Source of the DNA: Pycnopodia helianthoides
Lineage: Eukaryota; Echinodermata; Asteroidea; Forcipulatida; Asteriidae
Reading direction: 5' to 3'
NCBI GenBank assembly: GCA_032158295.1
Contig: CM063262.1
Location: forward strand, 2,327,394-2,391,393
DNA: 64,000 bases
Notes under the pieces: generated by a model
Seen by the model: only the letters and a program-made list of their open reading frames with translations
What the model was told of the DNA's origin: nothing
The model's database searches: none
In this document: piece by piece, positions 23,148-33,852 of the stretch
Layout of the letters: each line of letters begins with the position of its first letter
How positions within the stretch are numbered: the stretch's first letter is position 1
Made by a program: the position numbers and the translations under genes

Positions 23148-23616
23148 TTAAAGGTAGGGTCAAACATGTACTTTGGTAACGACCCCCAAACAAAAATATG
23201 TAATTTTTCTCCGAAAGCTAACTTTTTATAAAGCTGGTGATGGTAGTGAGCATCCCGCGAAATTATTGCATCTGAAATGCCCCCTGTTGTTTAGAAATCA
23301 AAAAAGACATTTAATGAATATGAGAACGGACTCATGCGTGAATCGTTTTTTCCAGATTTGAGGTTTGGTGTCTGTTTACGAATGCTGCTGTTTGAGATGC
23401 AGTTGGTACGCGCTGTCACCTCACCATTAAACATGGATGGATTGGATGTTCTTGTGAAAATACATGATGTGTTTTTTTTTTTGCTGTTTTCTCAATAAGT
23501 AGACACTGTGTTCAGCTCAAGCTTTCATAGGTGACTTTGATTGTATCTTTCTTCATAATTTTGCCAATAAATCAGTATTACGTTGACAAAAAACAAACGA
23601 TGACCCTACCTTTCAA
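23148..23616. mobile_element. TTAA-type MITE with AGGTAGGGTCA ends
   Basis: Left TTAAAGGTAGGGTCA, right TGACCCTACCTTTCAA. The right half is shared with 9725-9916. No transposase frame. Confidence 0.8.
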
Positions 23617-24342
23617 GTGAAGAAAACCAAAACATCAGCCATGACCGCACTGTAACGTGATGTTTAAGCATCCTGTACATGTACATCCTTAGTACACGAA
23701 GTACTGAAGTGACAAGTTTGTATACATTGGTTTGCGATAACACCATGTGATAATATTTACTTGGCTTTGTAGATTTTTCCTGTAAGAGCTGTCAAGCTAT
23801 TTATCTTACGTCTGCTACGAAATACATTAGGAATTAGGAAGACATTACCAAGTTTAAATAAGAACTTGTCCTGCTGGTTTTTTTTTCCCACTTTGTGCGG
23901 AGTAATTTAGGCGAATTCAGAGGAAAACCAGGGAGAAAAAAGTGGATCAAGGGGACCTCTTGTCATTAGCTGCCACGCAATGAGGTATATTGGTGTCTTT
24001 ATCGTTGTAGAGACTGTCTATGAATAAAGACTTGCTACATTATAATGATCTGTCACTTTCCAGTGTAGCGCATCTTTAAATATTAACTAAGTCAATTTCA
24101 GGGCTACTGTTGATAGATGGTGGATGATAGCAGCGACACTGACAGGTCCGTGTTCTTGTGTAAATGTAGATGTCTGGCTAATTATTAAAAAGTATTGTTT
24201 CTCGTAAGAGAACTGTAAGGTTAAAAAAAAGGGCGACTCTTTTTTTTTTTTTTTTTTTTCTCTCCCCAAGATTCTGTGTGGAAGGCTCTCTTTATTGACT
24301 TTGTCTTAGAATAGTGGGAGGTACTCTGAGAAGCGTGACAAA

Positions 24343-24607
24343 TAGACCGATCCATTAAGCCCCACCCCTTTAGCATATTGACCAATCACAGCATTGGCTG
24401 CCTCACCACTGCACACGTGTGCAGCACATGTGCGTCTCTCCAATGCCACACTCGCGACATGAACGTGCGCGCTTAAAGTACGCGCGCACGCATGTTTACT
24501 TTTCTAATGGGATTTTAGCGTGTCGGACTTTGTCGGACTTTCGGTGGCGTATAGCCAAGGTTGTGATTGGTCAACACGTAAAGGGCGGAGCTTAATGGAT
24601 CGGTCTA
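24343..24607. mobile_element. MITE with TAGACCGATCCATTAAGC ends
   Basis: The left end TAGACCGATCCATTAAGCCC and the reverse of the right end, TAGACCGATCCATTAAGCTC, stay similar for about 45 nt up to GACCAATCACA. The interior is CpG-rich (CGTGCGCGC, TACGCGCGCACGC). The terminal TA may be part of the TIR or the target duplication. Confidence 0.9.
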
Positions 24608-24689
24608 TAGCACCTTTTTAGAGTACACGGCCAGCTTTGATAATTTTCAACAACAACAAAACTATCAGTATCTTCAACAAAGTCTTTTA

Positions 24690-25090
24690 GAGCATCACTT
24701 GTCTGTTACAAACAATTTTGTGATTCTATTTTTAATTTTTTGTTTTATAAAATAAACAAAATCACTATATCAATATTTTCAATAATGCCATTTAGAAGCA
24801 TCACTTTTTTTCAATTTTTCAATTGTATTTAAATTTTTTGTTTTTTAATAAAATAAAAAATCACTCAACTTAATTATCTTTTCAGGTATGAAAAAAAAAT
24901 TAAAGAGAGAAACAGTTTTTTTTAAAATCACTGTGGAAGCATCACTTGTCTGGCACAAAGTTATTCAATTCTATTTAAAGGAAAAAAGTAATTAATAAAA
25001 AAAAAAAAAGTCACTCAACTTTTTTTTCAGATTGATTAAAAAAAATTGTTTATGAGAAGGAAAAAAATAATAGCAATCAGTGTAGAAGCA
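24690..25090. repeat. AT-rich degenerate tandem repeat, 3 units
   Basis: AGCATCACTTGTCTG or a close variant occurs near 24692, 24795 and 24946, each followed by TTCTATTT, A/T runs and ATCACTCAACTT-like sequence. Confidence 0.7.
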
Positions 25091-25189
25091 CAAGAGGGTT
25101 TCAAAATAGACACAATATGAGTATTAAGTACTCCAGGGTAACGAGGTTGTACATGTAGGCGCAACTTAATTTTACCAAGTAATACATGT

Positions 25190-25262
25190 AATAATAATAA
25201 TTTATTCTTGATATAGCGTTTTACATGAAATCTCGAAACGCTGTACAGGAAATCACAACAAA
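25190..25262 (-). mobile_element. SINE 3' tail
   Basis: ATAATAATAATTTATTCTTG followed by ATATAGCGTTTTACATG is the reverse of the (TTA)n tail and GCGCTATAT motif seen at the end of the SINE at 8592. Confidence 0.6.
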
Positions 25263-25649
25263 ATATTCAGTAAACCAGTAAAACAGTAATCAATATATTT
25301 AAAATAGTTATATACCATAGAGTAAAAGCACCCAATGAGACTTTAAAAACCCACAATCACAAAAAAACCTTGTTAAGCATTTAAAAGATCCCATCTTAAA
25401 GGCAAAACCTAGATTCTGTACAGGCTAGGCGGGGCCAAACATCGTCTACTCAGAGCAGTTGACATTTGGAATGGTTGTACTAAGTACCAATTTGCAGTTG
25501 CTTGATTTAATTTATTGTTAGTTAGCATTTTGATTGGCCGCTTTTTTTTATATTATTTAGGGTCAGTTGATCGTGTAATGTCAGTTGATCGGGTAAATGG
25601 ATGGTGTGTTTATCGCCGGGTCCCTGGTGTGGCACGTTCATGCGGAGTC

Positions 25650-26070
25650 TGCCTGCTCTCCTTGATTCTGCAGAAAAGTTCCCTGAAACATTCATGGATA
25701 TTCTTCCTACTTTATTCTGATTTTCGATTTTTGTTTGCCCTTGGAAAAAAATCAGACAAATTGTACTTAAATATTCTGAAATGTCCATTGAAGCCTACAC
25801 ACAGGTCAGCCTTTGTACTCAATAAAAATCAAATATCACGCCTGCTGATACTAGTAAACCAATCTTTCGTTGTTTCTGATCCACAGATTTTGCAAATCTC
25901 CCTGATTATAGAAACTGATTCTCTGTTCATGTTGGATGTAATTCTAAATATCTCCCTGATGTTGCACCAAAATCTACCTGAGGCCCTCCTTCCTTTTTTT
26001 CAAAAATGGCATAGTGCTGAACATGTTTACAAAAATTATTTGTGCCTAATAAAAGCAACAATGATAAATA
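25650..26070. repeat. Interspersed repeat containing the longest open frame of the window
   Basis: The 186-codon frame at 25515-26075 has no recognisable domain. Its DNA shares ordered segments with 26785-26990 (TTGATTCTGCAGAAAAGTTC against CTGATTCTGTAGAGAGTTCC, and GTAATTCTAAATATCTCCCT against GTAATTCTAAATTTCTCCCT), so it is best read as a repeat, not a gene. Confidence 0.6.
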
Positions 26071-26140
26071 ATTAATTTAAAAAAACTGTTCGCTTTACTT
26101 GTTTTGCGCCCTCGTTTCATTCAAACGGTCAGAAACACTG

Positions 26141-26537
26141 TTAAAGGCACATTACAGAATTGGTAAGAAAAAAACTTGTAAAATATACTTTTGATCACAG
26201 ATTTACATAAAACTTACACTGTCTAATGATGATGATAGTAGAAAACATCCCCTGAAATATTTCTGTCTGAAATGCCATAGGCCTATTTGATGAGAAATGA
26301 ATAAACTAATTTTCCGATTGGAGTTTATCGCTCAGTGAGTGTTTTATTCATTTGTTGAATCTATATGATTTCATGCAAATGTGTAATCGGTTTTTCACTA
26401 TTTTCTATGACCCAGATGGCCGATCGATCTCAAACTTCTACAGGTTTGTCAGTTTATGTATATGGTGGATAACATAAAGTGCTTACACTGCCAGCAACTG
26501 TTTTGTTAGCAAAACCAATTCTGTAATGTTCCTTTAA
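26141..26537. mobile_element. TTAA MITE of the AGGAACRTTACAGAATTGG family, copy 2
   Basis: TTAA at 26141 and 26534. Ends AGGCACATTACAGAATTGGT and CCAATTCTGTAATGTTCCT. Very close to the copy at 38317. Confidence 0.93.
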
Positions 26538-26579
26538 TTTGGTCGTCTTAGGTTCAGTGCATTCAGCTCAGGTTCTGGC

Positions 26580-26720
26580 GGCCGAGTTAAATACAAGTGT
26601 GAGATCGGCTCCTGGGCGTGAAGCTTGTGTACTCGATCAAGGCACTTCATTCCTTCTCAACACCCAGCAGTGAAATTGGTACCTGTGAAGGAAGTGATTG
26701 TTGATGTGTGGCTGACACCC
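26580..26720. repeat. SINE fragment (CACCCAGGAGTAAATGGGTACCTG family)
   Basis: Has ACTCGATCAAGGCACTTCAT and CACCCAGCAGTGAAATTGGT then ACCTGTGAAGG, similar to 61062 and 63515. Confidence 0.55.
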
Positions 26721-26784
26721 TGTTTTTTAAATTTGTTTATACCGTCTTTAGAATAGCCAATAAGTACCTAGTAATGAACAGGGT

Positions 26785-27290
26785 CCAACTCTTCCTGATT
26801 CTGTAGAGAGTTCCTTGAAAATGAACCAATCTGTCAATGTTCCGAGAAACAATTTTGACCTTATTAACGAAGCTTATCCCTAAAGTATGCTGAATGTACA
26901 TTGTAATTCTAAATTTCTCCCTGATTGCAAGATGCAAATGTGTAGGCTGCTTTGGACCATTGCCAAAAGGCAAAAAAAAAAAAAACATGTTTAGCGTCCT
27001 GCCTTTTTGAAAAAGAAGAGGAGGCGGGCCCCTTTTTTCTTTAAGTGGCAGCTTGACACTTTTTTTTCTAGACAACCGGCCGGGCTATTTTTAAAGATGG
27101 TTGCTAGCTTTTTTCTGTGTTTTTTTCTATGTGCTATAGTCAAAAATGCAATGTTTATGTATTTAAGAATAGATTTTTGTTGTCAGAGATGTAAAAAATT
27201 ATTCTAAAAAAAAAAAGATAAAAAAAAAGGAAGCGGCCTCTCAAAAGGAAGCGGGCGGGGATGCTAAACATGTTTTTTTTTTTTTTTGGC
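26785..27290 (+). repeat. Interspersed repeat (AAACATGTTTAGCGTC family)
   Basis: AACATGTTTAGCGTCCTGCC then TTTTTGAAAAAGAAG, followed by GACAACCGGCCGGGCTATTT and AAAGATGGTTGCTAGC. Reverse copy at 12400; short copy at 29735. Confidence 0.75.
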
Positions 27291-27470
27291 ATAATGTGAT
27301 AATAGTCCATGGATGTCTAACAGTCCCATAACAAGTTAAGCTTCTAATGGAGGTCTCATTAGGGTTGTTGATGTATCAATTACTGCCCTAATCAGTCTCA
27401 GGGCTGCTGGCCTGTGCTGGGTACCCATGAAAGGTGTCAGTTTATTTCATAGTGTACTTAGACAAAGGCT

Positions 27471-27640
27471 GTAAGCACAAAAACTTGCTAAGCACAGAAA
27501 AATATTGCTCAGCAGAAACGGGTAACCAGCGCAAGTTCCATAAAGTTTACACTGTTGTGACTGGTACCCCACTCAATTTCCGCTTCATACCAAATAAATT
27601 TGCCAGGCAGTATTTTCTGCTTATGAAATTGGGCCCAGGG
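27471..27640. mobile_element. MITE of the GGGCCCAATTTCATAGAGC family
   Basis: Has TAAGCACAAAAACTTGCTAA and TTGTGACTGGTACCCCACTC, and ends CTTATGAAATTGGGCCC. A second partial copy follows to about 27760. Confidence 0.75.
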
Positions 27641-28619
27641 AAATTTGTTACATGTACATGATTACTTGAGAAATGAGTTACCAGCCACCATGGTGTTATT
27701 TGTAAAAAAAAAAAACCTGTTAAGCACGGAAATATTGCTTAGCACAAAATATGGCATTAGTAGTGTTTACATACATGACATCATACAAAAGATGGTGTTG
27801 AAAGGTCAACTCTGTTGAAGCCCCTCTGGCTGGCTAGCGCGGTAGCGCAGTGTTGCACCATGGTTGCACACACACTGCGTGCTGTAACACTCCACATGGA
27901 TGAGTGCTTGCAGAATTTAGCAAAAGCAATAACATTTTTATTTTCCCCCCTCAATGCTCATAACGATGTCAACCCTTGATGCTCAGTCCACGCATGCAAG
28001 GATTACTGACTGCTATCAGAGTAGTCCTCCTGATGAAGAAACAATCTGCTCCAGAGAGAGAACAAGAAAGAGAGAGAGAGAGAGAGGAATAATTTAAAAG
28101 AAAGAAAAAAAATCCCCACATGGGAAATATGTGGTTGATTCACCCGTCCTTCATAATGCGCTACAACAACTCCCATCAGTCCACCAGCTACATTATACAT
28201 TATCCACACCAATATGGTTTTCTCATAATTACCTGCCATGGTGTTTAATGCAAGTGTAGGCATGTGTAGTATGGATTACTCTTATGCATCCTTGCCAACA
28301 ACCACCCCCCCCCTCCAGTTGAGGTGATTGTTATTATTAAACAGTGATTAAACTGATGTTTTTTTGTGTGTGTGTGTGTGTGATTTGAAGCGATGGGCTT
28401 TGCTTGATTGAGTCTACCTTGTAATTTGAACATGGATTCTTCATCAGCAACAGACTGAGGAAGCTGTAAGTGGTGTATGCCTACAAGTGTAGACAATCAA
28501 GGGGGGGGGGGGAGGGATAATAACAGGTGGTGGTGTACTCCTACATGAATATAGGAATTTAATAGAGTCCTTGTTTTACATGTAAACGTCTTCTACTGCA
28601 AATATGTATAGTACATCAG

Positions 28620-28990
28620 GGCTCGCCCTTAACACTAGCCCGGCGTACATTGTCTAGTAAAAAATTCTATGGGCTAGTAAACACCACTTCTCAACTTGCC
28701 CTGTGGGCTACTAAAAACTGTGCAACCTACTTGTTTAAAATGCTAATTTCTTCCTTTTCGAATGTGAATAATAAATGTATAAAATGTGTTAATCGTTATT
28801 GAGTGTGTGAATTTAACTTCATTTGATCATTACACTGGTAGTGATCGTTAACATTAACACATAAAAACAATTACATTTATGGCAATTCCTGTGTAAAATC
28901 TGGGCTACTTAAACTTCCTGGGGGCAAGTAAAATACACAGTTTACTGGCCCGGCGGGCTACTTTACAAAAAGCTTAAGCGCAAGGCCTGT
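28620..28990. repeat. Interspersed repeat with CAGGGCTCGCCCTTAACAC start
   Basis: Contains GGGCTAGTAAACACCACTTC and an opposed GGCGGGCTACTTTACAAAAA. A shorter copy is at 29215-29330 (ATGGCTAGTAAACACCATTC). Confidence 0.65.
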
Positions 28991-29033
28991 ACATGTACAT
29001 GTACACTGTACATGCAGCAACAGTTTTTAACCA

Positions 29034-29330
29034 GGGCCAACTCTCATAGAGCTGCTTAAGTAGCAAAAGCAGCTGAGCACAAAAAAATTATGCTTACCAG
29101 AATAAGGTTACCAGCCAAACTACCATGTCACATGTACAAGTTGTGACTGGTATCCTGCTCATTTCTGCTTAGCAAAATAAATTGGTTAAGCACTACCGGT
29201 AGCACTCTATATTAGCGCTGGCTCACCAATAATATAGCCAGCAAACATTGTCTTGTAAAAACTGCTATGGCTAGTAAACACCATTCTCACTTGCCCAGTG
29301 GAGGTAAAAAAACTGCCCAATCTACTTGTC
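29034..29330. mobile_element. GGGCCC-family MITE followed by a partial CTAGTAAACACC repeat
   Basis: 29034-29198 has CATAGAGCTGCTTAAGTAGC and GTGACTGGTATCCTGCTCAT. 29215-29330 repeats part of 28620-28740. Both lie just upstream of the exon at 29608. Confidence 0.75.
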
Positions 29331-29607
29331 CATATTTCTGTCTTTTTAGATGTAATTTTTTTTTTTTTTTTTAAGTGTTGGTTGTTTTGAGTAATTGTTG
29401 TTGAGTGGTAACTTATTGACCACCGTTGTAATCAGCACCATAAAGAAGACACATTTATGACTCGAGAACACTCTAAAACACCTAGATGTTGTCACCGTTC
29501 TATTTGATATTGTAGGTTTCCCCCCCCCCCTTTTTTCTGAGTGAATTTTTAGTATTTTGACGAGAAACTAGTTTCATTTTTTTGTTCTTTTCTATTTGAT
29601 GTTGCAG

Positions 29608-29681
29608 GATAACAGCTCGTGTTTCTCCAGGGGTTTGCAAACGTTCTTATAGATCCATGGAAACCATACAAGACCCATATG
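29608..29681 (+). CDS. ARHGEF12: RhoGEF exon immediately upstream of the PDZ exon (first in-frame ATG at 29657)
   Basis: A 74-nt exon between a strong polypyrimidine tract with acceptor GATGTTGCAG (ending 29607) and donor CATATG|GTAAGA. The ATG at 29657 (context ATCCATGG) opens METIQDPY plus one base. That base joins CT of the next exon to make an Ala codon, in frame with the PDZ domain. The same frame is also open from 29609 to the ATG (reading ITARVSPGVCKRSYRS), with no upstream stop in the exon, so translation could begin in an earlier exon. The family has a variable, poorly conserved N-terminal extension before the PDZ domain, so the residues themselves cannot settle the start. The 5' part could be untranslated. 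Confidence 0.75.
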
Positions 29682-29734
29682 GTAAGATTTCTCCTCTTAT
29701 GCATCTAGGGCAAAAAATGCAAACTAAGGCAAAA

Positions 29735-29800
29735 TAAAAAAAATTATGTTTAGCGTCCTGCCTTTTTGAAGAAAAGGAGGAGGTGGTCCTCTTTGGCAGA
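29735..29800 (+). repeat. Short copy of the AAACATGTTTAGCGTC repeat
   Basis: ATTATGTTTAGCGTCCTGCC then TTTTTGAAGAAAAGG, within intron 2. Confidence 0.65.
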
Positions 29801-30354
29801 TGCAGGGAATTGTAACTTTATATAAAGGGTAGTGTACTGTGGATAATCCACTATAAACAGTTAAGTTATTGACAAGTGCAGAATGGATACATTGTATTAC
29901 ATTGTGTATAAAATAAAAGATACATCTTGTACTTTGTATTACTTTGTGTTTGTCAACCAAAGGGGGTCACAAATTTGACCTACATGTTTCAACCATTGTT
30001 TGTGTACAATGGGATTATGATGAGATTACATGTACATTGTGATATTATGTCAATACTTCTAGCTGATAGAGAGCAGGCCTCGAACTTCGCCAGCGCACCA
30101 CAGCAATTGCTGTGGGTGCTCTAAAAAATACCTTCAATACAAATTCAAATTTTTTCTCATTGGGTGCCCTTCATTTGGGGGAAATTGCCGCGCCCTTTTT
30201 GAAAACGAGACTGGAGGCCTGAAAGAGTCCTTAATTGTTTGTATCTGGTGCACTGTAGATGATGCAGGCTCACGGACACCAACCTTGGTTGGTGGCCGGC
30301 CGCTGTTAATGGCCCAACCAGAGAAGCTGTCTCAGCAAATTACTAATAGACCAA

Positions 30355-30475
30355 GGCCCAATTTCATGGCTCTGCTTACCGCGGATTTCTGCGCTTACGT
30401 ATCATATAACTATGTGCTACAAGGGTTCCGTAAGCGCAGAATTCCGCGGTAAGCAGAGCCATGAAATTGGGCCCA
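30355..30475. mobile_element. Compact foldback form of the GGGCCC MITE (hairpin)
   Basis: Left GGCCCAATTTCATGGCTCTG, CTTACCGCGGA; right TCCGCGGTAAGCAGAGCCAT, GAAATTGGGCCC. The arms pair for about 45 nt around a short loop. Confidence 0.9.
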
Positions 30476-32010
30476 ATATGCACATGACGCGATTTGAGTA
30501 GGGCGCCCTCGGCTAGAGATCGAAAGAAGATATCCCATTGGCTGATCCTGTACGCCGCGCGTACATAGCTGTGCGGTTTTCACTGTTTTCATCATTGTTT
30601 TACCTCTAAGATGGCGGCTGGATGACGTCAATGCATAAGGTCTAGCAGGGTTCTGCCCACAGTGGTCGGTTCCGGAAAACCCGCCTGGCACTCAGGATTC
30701 CCGAACTAGCACTGTCAGGATTTTCTCTGTTTCCGACCACCACACATTTTCAAAAATGTTTAAAATGACACTTGCAATTTCCTTTCAAAGGTTTTCAACC
30801 AAATGTGAAATTGGGTATTTACCAGTTAAAAATGGTATCCGAAGCCATGAATTTTGAGTACTTCTTTGATTTGAGTCTATTTGTAATAATCTACCGTGTA
30901 ACTGATCCATCTCGCAATGGTTTCCAGGAAAACATTTTTCCACCAGTAACATGACTGAAGAAATCCTGGGCAGAACCCTGTATTAGTGCATAAATCTCAC
31001 TCAAATATCATTAATTTACCCGCACCCATCCAGATAAGCCCATTTTCATTGCATTTCGCATCAGTTAAAAGGAACAACCCAAACGGCTTACACTGAAATT
31101 GTTTTTTGAGTTGATAAGTATTATTAGTTATTAAATTACTCTCAAATGATATTTCAGTTAACAAAAAATTTATCAAAAATGCAGGTATCCTTTTCCGTCC
31201 ATTTCTGATGGCAATGGAAGCGGATTGTCAAACATCGGATGAATCAACCCAAATCTGTTGTTAATATTCTTTGTCCATTCACATGTTGAACACTTTTTTG
31301 GGTGGTTTCGGGTATTTACAAAAACATTCCAACCGTTAGAAAAAAAACTGCTAAGGTGGCGGATGTGTAGTGGTAGTGGTACACTTTATTGTCGTGTTAC
31401 CTTCCTGGAAATACCCTGGTAAAAAAAAGAAGAAAAAAAAAAGGTATGACATAATCTCTTCAAGCCCATATTGAAAACAGTATTTTGCAAAGGTCATGCT
31501 GTGTCAATAATCTTGAACAATCGCATTTGGCTAGAGTCTATGGAGCCCCCCTTGTGGACTATTACTGTAAACATCGGTGTACGATGACAGTTCCAAAACT
31601 CTCCATGGTTGGGGGTTTTTGATCTTGTACATGTAGATGATGTCGCAACCAGATCACGGCGACATTGTTCAGTGAACGTTTCTAAAGGTTCCAACAACAC
31701 CATCATCTGCAGGGTGCATGCACTTATCTTGATCAAGCTTTGAAAATAGCGCCCTCTGTTGGCTGAAAAGTGCCCCAATTTAAAAAAAAATTTTTTTTTA
31801 CATGTGTTTATATACAGTTGTTGATGGCTTTAAAGTGCAAGATTTGGGGGGAATGAATACGGACAAAGATAAATCCTAGTAATATATTTTTTTTCAAATG
31901 GTTAAAAAGTTTATGATTTTTTTTATAGGAAGTGTTCCTAAAGAGACACTTACAGACCTGATACTTTTGATACACGTGTGACGTACTTCAAGAAGGCAAC
32001 ACAGGTATTG
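30476..32010. other. Intron 2 DNA without recognised exon
   Basis: AT-rich sequence with unsupported frames at 30410-30691, 30772-30954 and 31494-31778. Confidence 0.5.
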
Positions 32011-32330
32011 CCTCCATGTCCCTGGTCATTGCCTCGGTGCATTGCCTCCATGTCCCTGGTCATTGCCTCGGTGCATTGCCTCCATGTCCCTGGTCATTGC
32101 CTCGGTGCATTGCCTCCATGTCCCTGGTCATTGCCTCGGTGCATTGCCTCCATGTCCCTGGTCATTGCCTCGGTGCATTGCCTCCATGTCCCTGGTCATT
32201 GCCTCGGTGCATTGCCTCCATGTCCCTGGTCATTGCCTCGGTGCATTGCCTCCATGTCCCTGGTCATTGCCTCGGTGCATTGCCTCCATGTCCCTGGTCA
32301 TTGCCTCGGTGCATTGCCTCGGTGCCTCAT
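32011..32330 (+). repeat. 34-bp minisatellite, about 9 copies
   Basis: The unit is CATTGCCTCCATGTCCCTGG followed by TCATTGCCTCGGTG. As 34 is not divisible by 3, each + frame cycles through all three phases of the unit. With no stop in any phase, all three + frames are open (31978-32349, 32016-32333, 32042-32389). These are not genes. Confidence 0.97.
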
Positions 32331-32385
32331 TAAGGGTGCCCTATGCTAAGGAAAAAAAACTGTCTTGCCCTTTTGAGACTAAAGT

Positions 32386-32760
32386 ATAAGCCCTGCAATG
32401 GAGTCAGTTGCCTCTATGCCAACTGATCATTGCCTAGGTGCCCCTTGAAATGTTCCAATAGAAATTTAAAGTAGCATGCCCCAAATCTAAGGGGGAAAAA
32501 CTGCCTTTCTCTTACATTTTACAAGACTGAAGTATGAGGCCTGCAATGGAGTCAGTTGCCTCCATGCCCCTCCATACCAACTGGTCATTGCCTTGGTGCC
32601 CCTTGAAAGGTTCCAATAGAAATGTAAATTTCCCTTCTAGAGGTGCCCTTGACTAAGGAACGAGGAAAAACCGCCTTGCCATTACAACTATTGTGCTTAG
32701 CTTGAATGGGATGCCAGTGGCAATTGCCCTAGGGTGTTTTTTTTTTTTTGCCATAAAATA
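32386..32760. repeat. Interspersed parent-type repeat of the minisatellites, two units
   Basis: Two units about 160 bp apart each have CTGCAATGGAGTCAGTTGCC, a GATCATTGCC or GGTCATTGCC core and GTGCCCCTTGAAA. They directly follow the 34-bp array and contain the same core. Confidence 0.75.
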
Positions 32761-33354
32761 TTATGTTCAGGTGCTTCAATATATGCTGTAAACCAATTTT
32801 GTGAAATTGATACAAATTGTAATATAAAAAAGGACCTTCGAGTAATGATCCGCAGACGACGGTATTAAGGACAATTCACCGTGGATGAAAGCGAAAGGTT
32901 CAATGATGTTTGCAGAGAACACTTGGCAATTGCCTTTTTACCGTTCGGTCCGTCATTCCTCAATGCTCGCCTATTTACGTATTACGCCAACTAGAAACAG
33001 TGAGAGAGATGATGTATGTGGGGTTTGAGAAGTGCCATTAGCAATGCTACTGCTGGAAATGCGTCAGTAAAAGAAATGACATCTCTCAAGTCATAATTTA
33101 ACAGAACCCCCCGTGGGCCTTCTTCGTCGAAAATCTTACGGTCGCTGTGCCTGTCATCGGCGATGTTACGGCAATCCGTTGATTGAATCTTTCAGACTCG
33201 AGAGAAAAGATATATTTTAAGTTCTTCTACGAGGCTCGATACTTCAACAAATATACAAGAGGAAAGAGGAAGAAGGAAAAAAAAAAAACGGTGAAAGGCA
33301 GTTACTGTAGTTTGATACCTGTATAAAAATTATGTTTGGAAATGATTGATGAAC

Positions 33355-33712
33355 TGTAGATCATATTGAATGGTCAGACAGTAGGAGGGTTGACTGTGTA
33401 TTGTGTAGTAAATGCAGTCACCATGATATATTCCAGACTGTCGGCTATCATTCAAAACCACAGTGGATGGTATTAAATGGTCGGACAGTAGGAGGGTTGA
33501 CCGTGTAAATGTACATACATTCACCACATGATATCATATCACAGCCTTGTCTGTCATTCAAAACCACAGCCCTGGGATGATTTTGAATGGTCAGACAGTA
33601 AGAGGGTTGACTGTGTACTGTGTATGCATTCACAACATGATCAGCTTTGTAAAAAAACCATAGTGGATGAAATTGAATGGTTCACACAGCGACAGAGTTA
33701 ATATTACAAAAG
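33355..33712 (+). repeat. About 120-bp tandem repeat, 3 units
   Basis: GAATGGTCAGACAGTAGGAG, GGTTGACTGTGTA and CATTCAAAACCACAGTGGAT recur about every 120 bp. It lies directly upstream of the PDZ exon at 33748. Related blocks are at 5680, 20430 and 57680. Confidence 0.85.
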
Positions 33713-33747
33713 AATGATAGTAATTTCTTGTTTTTTATGATTTCCAG

Positions 33748-33852
33748 CTGCCCAGTTGATACAACGATGTGTAATTGTCCAGAAGGATGAGAAAGGATAT
33801 GGACTGACAGTGAGTGGAGACAACCCAGTCTTCATTCAAAGCGTCAAAGACG
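33748..33852 (+). CDS. ARHGEF12: RhoGEF exon: first half of the PDZ domain
   Basis: A 105-nt exon with acceptor TGATTTCCAG (ending 33747) and donor GACG|GTAAAG. From the ATG at 29657 it encodes residues 9-43 plus the first base of codon 44. It contains RCVIVQKDEKGYGLTVSGDN, then PVFIQSVKD. The GYGLTV stretch (residues 25-30) is the GLGF-type carboxylate-binding loop that holds a ligand's C-terminus, followed by strand betaB. The RCVI-QKD and LTVSGDNPVF patterns are characteristic of the ARHGEF11/12 PDZ domain and separate it from most other PDZ proteins. An open frame continuing past 33852 is intron read-through. Phase 1 at both ends fits both neighbouring exons. Confidence 0.95.

Noticed and set aside
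25515..26075. The longest open frame (186 codons), a possible membrane protein
   Set aside because: Its DNA shares ordered segments with the repeat at 26785, and no domain, codon bias or splice context supports a gene.
31978..32389. Three overlapping Cys/His/Pro-rich proteins
   Set aside because: Shifted readings of one 34-bp minisatellite.
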